Positions 1 to 4,429 of a DNA stretch of 5,918 nucleotides are shown piece by piece; positions within the stretch are counted from its first letter, which is position 1; every line of letters starts with the position of its first letter. Under the pieces are notes generated by a model. It was not told where the DNA came from, ran no database searches, and saw nothing but the letters and a program-made list of their open reading frames with translations. A program made the position numbers and the translations under genes. Origin of the DNA: Pirellulales bacterium. GTDB lineage: Bacteria; Planctomycetota; Planctomycetia; Pirellulales; Thermoguttaceae. The stretch is taken from the NCBI GenBank assembly GCA_030607895.1, contig JAUWJC010000284.1, positions 1 to 5,918 of the forward strand, given 5' to 3'.

Positions 1-32
1 GCCCCTTTTTCGGACGGGTAATGCCGAGCACC

Positions 33-136
33 GTGGAAAAAGGGGACAGGCACCTCGCGGCTACGGTTTTCCCCGCAATTCGGGCCGATATCGGCACCGA
101 GTTTTCAACACCCCAGTGCCAGTCCCCTTTTTCCAC
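33..136. repeat. Inverted-repeat (REP/MITE-like) element downstream of the hydrolase gene
   Basis: Two 21-nt arms, 33-53 and 116-136, are inverted copies with a single mismatch. They share the core GTGGAAAAAGGGGAC followed by a GGCAC end, and are separated by 62 nt. A further copy of the core (CCCCTTTTT) lies at 2-10, cut by the window edge, so the element may be part of a longer cluster. The spacer contains a perfect 12-bp palindrome, GCCGATATCGGC (84-95), and the right arm sits inside a small CCAGTG/CACTGG stem (113-118 with 134-139). The element ends 24 nt beyond the stop codon of the hydrolase, so its RNA hairpin could stabilise or end that mRNA. Motifs of the form AAAAAGGGGACAGGCAC are, to my recollection, dispersed intergenic repeats in planctomycetes and sometimes associated with REP-associated (IS200-like) transposases. 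No transposase is present here. The repeat is seen directly; mobility is inference. Confidence 0.7.
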
Positions 137-160
137 TGGCCGCTTACAGTTCGACATTCG

Positions 161-2263
161 TCACTTCGCCGGCGATTTGCGGACGGTCAGTCGCTTGTCG
201 CCCCAGCCGAGCTTCTTTGCGACGGCGGCCGGGTACTCCCAGCCGGTCAGGTCTGCCTGGCCGATCGTCACCGGCGATCGTTCGGCGGCCATGGCTACCG
301 CTTCGGGCATGTCGAGGTACCGGCTGACGTTCAGCAAGATCGGTCCCTGGCGATGCGACGGCGGCAGATCGTCGAGTTCGAGCTGCGCGATGTCCGGCTC
401 GAACAGCGAGGCGTAAAGCGTCACGCCGGCTAGCTTCCGCTTGCTTTCCAGGACAAGAGGAACGCCTTTGACGACATCCAGAGAGCGGATCGCCTGGACC
501 GCCCGGCGGACGTCCCACACGCGCATGCCGTCAAGCGTCTGTCCCAGCAGCATGAAGCGGCGGCGATGGTGTGTCTGCTTGCGCTCGGCCTGGTTCCAGG
601 CGGTCGGTCCGATGCCCCGTGGTGCGAGGAAAACCGCCGCACACTTCCGCGCTTCGAGCCAGTCGCGGCATTTCTCGAACGTCTTCCGGTCGGGCTTCAC
701 CGGCGTCTCCTCCTTCAATTCGGTCTCAAACACCGGACGCATCGACGCGAGGAATTCACCCCAGCCTTGCTGGTCCAAAACGTTCAGTACGACCGCTTGC
801 GGTTTGGCCAGCCCGACCGGCTCGACCAGGTAAAGCCGCAAGCGAACGGGCGTTTGGCTGGTGAAGTCGTACGCGTTTAGGCGAAGCCCCTGCCGCCCGG
901 CGGAAAAGGCCCGCTTCACGTCCAGCGGCCCCGCCTGCTTGGGCCAGCCGCGGAAGCTCTTTTCCAGAAGCGCTTTGCGCCACCCGTCGCGGGCCTTGGC
1001 CCACTCGGCCATCGAACCGGGCACTTTGGCCGGGGCGGCCGCGACGGTGAAGGTCTCTTGTATTTCCGCATTCACCGAGTCGGCGGGCAAGTCCTTGAAC
1101 ACCTTGAGTTGTTCCGGCGTGAAGAGTTTTTCGGCCGGCACGTCGATCGGAGGGTCTTCGCCCTTCAGATACTTATTGAACCAATGAAAGGCGGGAACCC
1201 GCAACTGCTGCGTGTCTTTGTGCGGCCCGGCGGTGATCAAAAGCCCCAGCTTCTCCCGGGCGCCGTAGAGTTCGTATATCTTGCGAACCTGGTTGTACGT
1301 GCGCACCACGCCGTCCAGCGGAAATATCCCGTCGCGGTCGGTGTTGCTTAAAAGTAGCGGTCGAGGTGCGACCAGGGCAGCCACCATCGGGTAGTCCCAG
1401 CGGTAGGTGTTCACCATGTACATGCAGTCGCAGTGGCCTTCCACGCAGCCGGTTACCACGTGGTTCTCCAGGTCGGTAGTACCGGCCACGGGCACGGCCA
1501 CCTTGATCCGCTCGTCGGTCGCGGCGATCCACCAACTGTATGCCCCGCCGCCGCTGCGGCCGGTCACGCCGATCCGCCCCGGATCGATCTCCTTGCGCGA
1601 CTGGAGGTAATCGAGCGCCCTCATGCAATTCCAGGCTTCCACGCCGGCCGGTGTGTATCCCCGACTGTTCCACCACCACATGGCGTACTTTGCCAAATAC
1701 GTGCCGTGGTGGATTCCCTCGATCTCGCCAAGCTGCAGGGTGTCGATCGTCAGGCAGACGTACCCATGCCGCGCAAACCAAGCGCCGTGGTGCTGGTAGT
1801 GCACCTTGTTACCGTAGATGACGCCGTTTTTCTTCACTCCCCCATGCCCACACACGTACAAGATGGCCGGGGCCGGTTTCTTCAATCCCTTGGGTACATA
1901 CAGATTGGCCGTCACGTACAGCTTCGGGCGCGACTGAAAATGAAGCTTCTCGACCGTGAACTGCTCGTGATCCACCCGGCCGGTGATGGTGGCCTTCAAG
2001 TCGGTCCGCTCGGGCAGCGGGTCCAGGCCGAGCATCTCGAGGAGTTGCTTGCGGTACGTTTGCCGCTTTGCCTTCCAGTCTTCCAGCGATTTGACATCCG
2101 CAAGGCACCGGTCGCGGAGCCCGGCCGTTTCCAGGCGGAAGTACTCGGCAATCATCTTATCGCCGCGCGCGGTATCGATCGGCGGCGGCGGCGCCGCGCC
2201 GGCGGACATGACCAGGGTAATTGTGAATAGGGCCAAAAGCATCGTTGAGGCCGTTCTCTTCAT
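161..2263 (-). CDS. Secreted two-domain alpha/beta hydrolase, acetylxylan esterase-like
   Basis: This encodes 700 aa. Residues 1-24 look like a Sec signal peptide (MKRT, then a hydrophobic core, then an AGAA cleavage region), so the enzyme probably acts in the periplasm or outside the cell. Residues ~100-370 form an alpha/beta-hydrolase domain: a CGHGG oxyanion-type loop (138-142), the nucleophile elbow GRSGG with Ser237, an acid in NTDRDGIFP (Asp309 or Asp311) and His348 in GPHKD. A Cys-rich GHCDCMY patch (276-282) follows the nucleophile. Residues ~415-695 resemble a second hydrolase fold (LRLYLVEP near 475, VFLAPRG near 544) but lack a GxSxG at the expected place, where LESKRKLAG (605-613) stands. 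The fold suggests ester hydrolysis, perhaps deacetylation of polysaccharide; the substrate is unknown. The start is supported by GGGGAG nine nucleotides upstream of the ATG. It is codirectional with the TPR gene but separated from it by 174 bp containing a hairpin, so it is probably a separate unit. A peptidase S9-like role is the main alternative. Confidence 0.88.
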   Translation of the reverse strand: MKRTASTMLLALFTITLVMSAGAAPPPPIDTARGDKMIAEYFRLETAGLRDRCLADVKSLEDWKAKRQTYRKQLLEMLGLDPLPERTDLKATITGRVDHEQFTVEKLHFQSRPKLYVTANLYVPKGLKKPAPAILYVCGHGGVKKNGVIYGNKVHYQHHGAWFARHGYVCLTIDTLQLGEIEGIHHGTYLAKYAMWWWNSRGYTPAGVEAWNCMRALDYLQSRKEIDPGRIGVTGRSGGGAYSWWIAATDERIKVAVPVAGTTDLENHVVTGCVEGHCDCMYMVNTYRWDYPMVAALVAPRPLLLSNTDRDGIFPLDGVVRTYNQVRKIYELYGAREKLGLLITAGPHKDTQQLRVPAFHWFNKYLKGEDPPIDVPAEKLFTPEQLKVFKDLPADSVNAEIQETFTVAAAPAKVPGSMAEWAKARDGWRKALLEKSFRGWPKQAGPLDVKRAFSAGRQGLRLNAYDFTSQTPVRLRLYLVEPVGLAKPQAVVLNVLDQQGWGEFLASMRPVFETELKEETPVKPDRKTFEKCRDWLEARKCAAVFLAPRGIGPTAWNQAERKQTHHRRRFMLLGQTLDGMRVWDVRRAVQAIRSLDVVKGVPLVLESKRKLAGVTLYASLFEPDIAQLELDDLPPSHRQGPILLNVSRYLDMPEAVAMAAERSPVTIGQADLTGWEYPAAVAKKLGWGDKRLTVRKSPAK

Positions 2264-2320
2264 GTTGCGTTACTCCCCATCTTGTGTGTATGTCGTACAA
2301 CGGTGATGACACCGCGGCTC

Positions 2321-2400
2321 GGAGGGCCGATAAACCACAAAGCCGCAACCGGCGGTCGCGCCAAGCAGCGCGACCACCGGTCGCGGCTTTATGACCCTCC
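2321..2400 (-). repeat. Long nested palindrome, probable minus-strand terminator or REP-like unit
   Basis: Arms 2339-2361 and 2368-2390 (23 nt each) pair around a 6-nt loop with two mismatches. On the plus strand these are A-C and C-A; on the minus strand both become U-G and G-U, so only minus-strand RNA forms a fully paired stem. Flanking GGAGGG (2321-2326) and CCCTCC (2395-2400) extend the symmetry outward. Each arm is itself palindromic: CGCGACC and GGTCGCG (2369-2385) fold around ACC, and the left arm repeats this imperfectly (2345-2359). It begins 47 nt downstream of the TPR stop codon, and on the minus strand the stem is followed by TTTGTGGTTTAT, an imperfect U-tract. That fits a terminator insulating the hydrolase gene from TPR read-through. 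The nested symmetry equally fits a REP/BIME-type repeat. A separate small palindrome, AAATTG-CA-CAATTT, lies beside it at 2401-2414. Confidence 0.65.
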
Positions 2401-2437
2401 AAATTGCACAATTTGTTCCTGCGCGGTTGTTAGCGGC

Positions 2438-2734
2438 CTATTCCACTTCGAGCCGTCTGGCCTCGGTCAGGTCTGCCTCGGCCTTCTCTTCCTCACCCAA
2501 CTCTTCGTAAACCCGCGCACGAAGAAGGTGGGCGGTAAGATGCCTTGGATCAAGCCGGATAACATCAGAGAACTCGGATATCGCCCGATCGAAATCCTTG
2601 CCCGCCAGGTCTTTCTGACCGCGCCGTCTGGCCTCGACTGCCTGTTGGTGATGCCGCTGGCCCCGCTTGATGCTCTCCGTTGCTTGCTGACGTAGCCGCC
2701 GGTCGTCGCGGTCTTGCCCTTCCTGCGTGTCCAT
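2438..2734 (-). CDS. Small TPR-repeat protein
   Basis: This encodes 98 aa with no signal peptide or membrane segment, so it is probably cytoplasmic. The first ~40 residues are strongly charged and rich in Arg, Gln and Asp. Residues ~30-63 match a tetratricopeptide unit (DFDRAISEFSDVIRLDP), and residues ~64-97 match a second (AHLLRARVYEELGEEEKAEADL), with the usual small residues and the Asp-Pro turn between them. TPRs are protein-interaction scaffolds, and two repeats plus a basic helix could cap or dimerise. No catalytic motif is seen and the partner is unknown. Two adjacent ATGs exist (2735-2737 and 2732-2734). The Shine-Dalgarno AAGGGAG sits only 3 nt from the first but 6 nt from the second, which favours 2734. 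The product may be a complete small protein or a remnant of a longer TPR protein; the good ribosome site supports a real gene. Confidence 0.75.
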   Translation of the reverse strand: MDTQEGQDRDDRRLRQQATESIKRGQRHHQQAVEARRRGQKDLAGKDFDRAISEFSDVIRLDPRHLTAHLLRARVYEELGEEEKAEADLTEARRLEVE

Positions 2735-2766
2735 CATTTGCTCCCTTGCTCATTCCCTGAACCCAA

Positions 2767-2803
2767 GAGCCGAACAAGGCCGGACACTCGCCTTGTCCGG
2801 CTC
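2767..2803 (-). promoter_or_regulatory. Hairpin with two competing folds in the probable TPR leader
   Basis: Two stems share sequence. The outer stem pairs 2767-2779 (GAGCCGAACAAGG) with 2791-2803 (13 positions, 11-nt loop). Its one mismatch is A-C on the plus strand and becomes a G-U pair on the minus strand. The inner stem pairs GCCGGACA (2779-2786) with TGTCCGGC (2794-2801), perfect over 8 bp with a 7-nt loop. They use overlapping bases and cannot coexist. The element lies 33 nt upstream of the TPR start, so it would be in the 5' leader of that gene. It lacks a U-tract on either side, which argues against a simple terminator. It could be an intergenic repeat or a structural control element; the function is inferred only from position. 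Confidence 0.5.
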
Positions 2804-2819
2804 CTCAAAACAAATCCAA

Positions 2820-2825
2820 AATATA
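2820..2825 (-). promoter_or_regulatory. Weak candidate -10 box for the TPR gene
   Basis: Read on the minus strand this is TATATT, matching 5 of 6 bases of the sigma70 -10 consensus in a locally AT-rich patch 86 nt upstream of the TPR start. No recognisable -35 hexamer lies at 16-18 bp and there is no extended TG. If used, transcription would start near 2813 and the leader would contain the dual hairpin at 2767-2803. Confidence 0.2.
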
Positions 2826-3048
2826 GTACCACCCATCATTGCATACCGCACGCCGGTATCCAAGCCCCATTTGTGAGAATTTCAGGGCATGGGTATTTCC
2901 GGACGGTACTCCAGCATGGCGGCGGAAAATGCGGGCAAGTAACGTAGACTTTAACGTCTGTCCCGATTGTCCCGACCCGCGTGGGCGTGAATTGACCCGA
3001 TTGGGCGGGTTGTGCGTCAAGTTCCGGATCAACTTCCTCGTGCGACGG
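2826..3048. other. Divergent intergenic spacer with no convincing gene
   Basis: This stretch separates the leftward TPR gene from the rightward hicBA pair. Open frames cross it on both strands, but none has a ribosome-binding site or a recognisable domain. The least unlikely is a 41-codon plus-strand frame at 2929-3054 containing CPDCPD, lacking a good Shine-Dalgarno. Small sequence features are a 9-bp tandem repeat, TGTCCCGAT then TGTCCCGAC (2959-2976), and a short ACCCG/CGGGT stem (2995-2999 with 3006-3010). It may contain decayed sequence; nothing more can be supported. Confidence 0.5.
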
Positions 3049-3077
3049 TTCTAGTAATTCCACAACTGTGATATAAT
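3049..3077 (+). promoter_or_regulatory. Extended -10 promoter of hicBA
   Basis: TGATATAAT (3069-3077) is a perfect extended -10 element: TGn followed by consensus TATAAT. The hexamer 17 bp upstream, TTCTAG (3049-3054), is a poor -35 match, which extended -10 promoters tolerate. Initiation 6-8 nt after the box would fall at about 3083-3085, on top of the Shine-Dalgarno GGAGG (3084-3088). The hicB mRNA would then have only ~10 nt of leader. Confidence 0.55.
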
Positions 3078-3094
3078 GTTGGTGGAGGATGAAG

Positions 3095-3304
3095 ATGAAC
3101 CGGATATTCACGGCTGTAGTTCATAAGGAAGACGAGCTTTACGTTGCAGAGTGTCCCGAGGTCGGCACGGCCAGCCAAGGGGCATCCATAGAGGAAGCCG
3201 TGGCCAACCTGAAGGAGGCAACCGGGCTGTACCTTGAAGAGTTTCCTCTCAAGCCGTCAATGCACCCGTTGCTGCCCACTTTCGAGGTTCCTGTCCATGC
3301 CTAA
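3095..3304 (+). CDS. hicB: HicB-family antitoxin (short form)
   Basis: This encodes 69 aa. It is the antidote of a type II toxin-antitoxin pair and is expected to bind and block the HicA ribonuclease in the cytoplasm. The N-terminal half carries the HicB signature: a beta-strand start (MNRIFTAVVHKED), then YVAECPEVGTASQG (16-29), then a helix (SIEEAVANLKEATGLYLEE, 31-49), as in the partial RNase H-like fold. The C-terminus PTFEVPVHA closes the last strand. The protein stops there, without the helix-turn-helix or ribbon-helix-helix domain of longer HicBs, so it may not bind its own promoter unaided. An in-frame ATG at 3089 directly abuts GGAGG (3084-3088). The ATG at 3095 leaves a 6-nt spacer and matches family N-termini, so I chose it. 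The stop overlaps the start of hicA by 8 nt. A HicB-like orphan is unlikely given the partner. Confidence 0.88.
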   Translation: MNRIFTAVVHKEDELYVAECPEVGTASQGASIEEAVANLKEATGLYLEEFPLKPSMHPLLPTFEVPVHA

Positions 3305-3521
3305 ACTGCCTCGGATCTCAGGCTCCGAGGCCATCAAGGTATTCGAACGCCTCGGGTTCGTCGTGGTCAGGCAACGCGGCAGTCATGTTGTTATGCGCAA
3401 AGCCGACCAAGGCTGCGCCATTCCAGTCCACAAGCAACTCGCCGTTGGCACTCTGAGAAGTGCGATCCGCCAAACTGGCATTACTCCTGACGATTTCGTC
3501 AATGCCTACAGGGGCAGATAA
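3297..3521 (+). CDS. hicA: HicA-family mRNA interferase toxin
   Basis: This encodes 74 aa. HicA toxins are small basic, dsRBD-fold ribonucleases that cleave mRNA and halt translation when the labile HicB is lost. The family pattern is clear: ISGSEAIKVFERLGF (7-21), then RQRGSHVVMRK (25-35) with the catalytic-type His30, then IPVHKQLAVGTLRSAIRQTGIT (42-63) with the conserved P-V-H and G-T-L-R motifs. The length is typical, and the key His, VH and GTLR residues are all present, so it looks active. The ATG at 3297 lies inside the last codons of hicB (ATGCCTAA overlap), with GAGG 9 nt upstream (3284-3287), implying translational coupling. The longer open frame begins at 3234, but that segment is only hicB read in another frame. 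The order antitoxin-then-toxin is the reverse of E. coli hicAB and common for short-HicB loci. Confidence 0.9.
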   Translation: MPKLPRISGSEAIKVFERLGFVVVRQRGSHVVMRKADQGCAIPVHKQLAVGTLRSAIRQTGITPDDFVNAYRGR

Positions 3522-3557
3522 CAACGTCTTGGAGCTTATCAGTCATTTCGCACGGTC

Positions 3558-4211
3558 ATGCCAGGACGCCTATCGGAGCACGGTCTGTTCTTCAGGGAAT
3601 TCCTGCGGAATTTCCACACCACCGGGGCGATATTGCCTAGCGGGCGGTTTCTGGCTGCCGCGCTGAGCCGGTTTGTCTGCGAAAACGGCGACGAAGAACC
3701 GGCCCCCAGAAGGCTCCTGGAGGTAGGGGCGGGAACTGGGGCGGTTACCCGACGAATCGTACTCGGTCTGAAGCCGCACGACCGGCTCGACCTGGTAGAG
3801 TCCAACGAGAGCTTCGCCAACCGGCTCCGCCAGCGATTGCAAACCGAGCCGGTGTTTCAGGCCGCCCGAGATCGGGTTCGCGTACTGCACACAGCAGTCG
3901 AGGAGCTTGCGGGCGAAGTCTCGTACGATTTGATCGTGTCGGGCTTGCCGCTGAACAATTTCTCGGTGGCCGACGTCCAGCGGATATTGGATTCGCTTGT
4001 CGGGATGTTGAAACCGGGCGGGACGCTTTCGTTCTTCGAGTACATCGCCATTCGACGCCTCCGTTGGCTGGTGAGTGGTCGAGCCGAGCGGCAGCGGCTG
4101 CGGGGGATCGGCAGCGCTCTGGAGGCGGTGCTGGCCGGTCACGAGATCCGCCGCGATTGGGTCTGGGCAAATGTGCCGCCGGCCTGGGTGCATCACGTTC
4201 GGATCGACTGA
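3558..4211 (+). CDS. SAM-dependent methyltransferase, PmtA-like (phospholipid N-methyltransferase type)
   Basis: This encodes 217 aa of class I Rossmann methyltransferase. The N-terminus FFREFLRNFHTTGAILPSGR (11-30) is the sort found before the SAM domain of Rhodobacter-type phosphatidylethanolamine N-methyltransferases. Motif I is LLEVGAGTG (53-61), the acidic ribose-binding residue is Glu81 in LVESN, motif IV is SGLPLNNF (128-135) and LKPGG (151-155) precedes the late strands. SGLP rather than NLPY argues against the related KsgA rRNA dimethyltransferases. The substrate is inferred to be a lipid head group, but it could be another small acceptor. The protein has no signal peptide and is probably peripheral to the inner membrane. 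The ATG lies 36 nt after hicA. GGAG at 3531-3534 is 23 nt away, too distant to serve, so initiation may be SD-independent or coupled. No in-frame upstream ATG or GTG exists before the hicA stop. Confidence 0.8.
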   Translation: MPGRLSEHGLFFREFLRNFHTTGAILPSGRFLAAALSRFVCENGDEEPAPRRLLEVGAGTGAVTRRIVLGLKPHDRLDLVESNESFANRLRQRLQTEPVFQAARDRVRVLHTAVEELAGEVSYDLIVSGLPLNNFSVADVQRILDSLVGMLKPGGTLSFFEYIAIRRLRWLVSGRAERQRLRGIGSALEAVLAGHEIRRDWVWANVPPAWVHHVRID

Positions 4212-4216
4212 AGAAG

Positions 4217-4297
4217 TGGCCAGTGATCAGTTGCTAGTGGTCAGTTGTCAGGGTCACTGATTACTGGCCACTGGCCACTAGCCACTGACCACTGCTT
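4217..4297. repeat. Inverted array of degenerate heptamers (TGGYCAG family)
   Basis: Beginning 5 nt after the methyltransferase stop, five head-to-tail heptamers run rightward: TGGCCAG, TGATCAG, TTGCTAG, TGGTCAG, TTGTCAG (4217-4251). After an 11-nt centre (4252-4262) the array reverses: ACTGGCC, ACTGGCC, ACTAGCC, ACTGACC, ACTGCTT (4263-4297, last unit decayed). Because each arm is periodic, the transcript can fold into a long stem in several registers. Most differences between the arms are transitions. A seven-C run follows (4298-4304). The position suggests a 3'-end structure for the methyltransferase mRNA. Such heptamer tracts recur as intergenic repeats in several bacterial groups; that part is recollection, not shown here. 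Confidence 0.75.
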
Positions 4298-4327
4298 CCC
4301 CCCCGGACGATCTATCACCCATCTAGC

Positions 4328-4356
4328 TTGCCCCAACCTACTGGGTCAACTATACT
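4328..4356 (+). promoter_or_regulatory. Sigma70-like promoter of the S41 protease gene
   Basis: TTGCCC (4328-4333, 4 of 6 to TTGACA) and TATACT (4351-4356, 5 of 6 to TATAAT) are separated by exactly 17 bp. Initiation would be near 4363, giving a leader of about 67 nt to the protease ATG at 4430. It lies just after the heptamer array, so the protease is probably transcribed independently of hicBA and the methyltransferase. Confidence 0.5.
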
Positions 4357-4400
4357 TATGTTGTTTGTGCAGTAAACGTTCGTCCAACCCATATGCTCGC

Positions 4401-4414
4401 GTCGGATGTCCGAC
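4401..4414 (+). promoter_or_regulatory. 14-nt dyad upstream of the protease ribosome-binding site
   Basis: GTCGGA and TCCGAC flank a TG centre, a perfect 6-bp dyad ending 3 nt before the Shine-Dalgarno GGAG (4418-4421). It could be an operator or a leader hairpin. It also contains the alternative ATG at 4406, which would be buried in the stem. Confidence 0.35.
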
Positions 4415-4429
4415 TCTGGAGATATGCTT

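Noticed and set aside
1433..2230. 265-codon plus-strand open frame antisense to the hydrolase
   Set aside because: It mirrors the high-GC coding frame of the hydrolase, has no recognisable domain and no supported start; the minus-strand gene has a signal peptide, catalytic motifs and a good ribosome site.
2261..2279. Mini-ORF MGSNAT overlapping the hydrolase ATG
   Set aside because: Its ATGGGGAG is simply the hydrolase Shine-Dalgarno; six codons without their own ribosome site are not convincing.
2157..2411. Peptide HKAATGGRA readable on both strands across the spacer
   Set aside because: The same peptide appears on both strands only because the DNA there is a palindrome; it is not evidence for a gene.
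2929..3054. 41-codon frame with a CPDCPD motif upstream of hicB
   Set aside because: No proper Shine-Dalgarno, only one CxxC pair with a distant third Cys, and it runs into the hicB promoter region.
3519..3560. hicA and the methyltransferase share a frame separated by one stop codon
   Set aside because: Twelve sense codons without a second stop is expected by chance, and both proteins are full length alone; no readthrough context was recognised.
3570..4196. 208-codon minus-strand open frame opposite the methyltransferase
   Set aside because: The plus strand carries clear SAM-binding motifs; the antisense product is low-complexity and matches no family I recognise.
3558..4211. KsgA/Erm-type rRNA adenine dimethyltransferase assignment
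   Set aside because: Motif IV reads SGLP instead of NLPY or similar, and the N-terminus fits PmtA-like proteins better.
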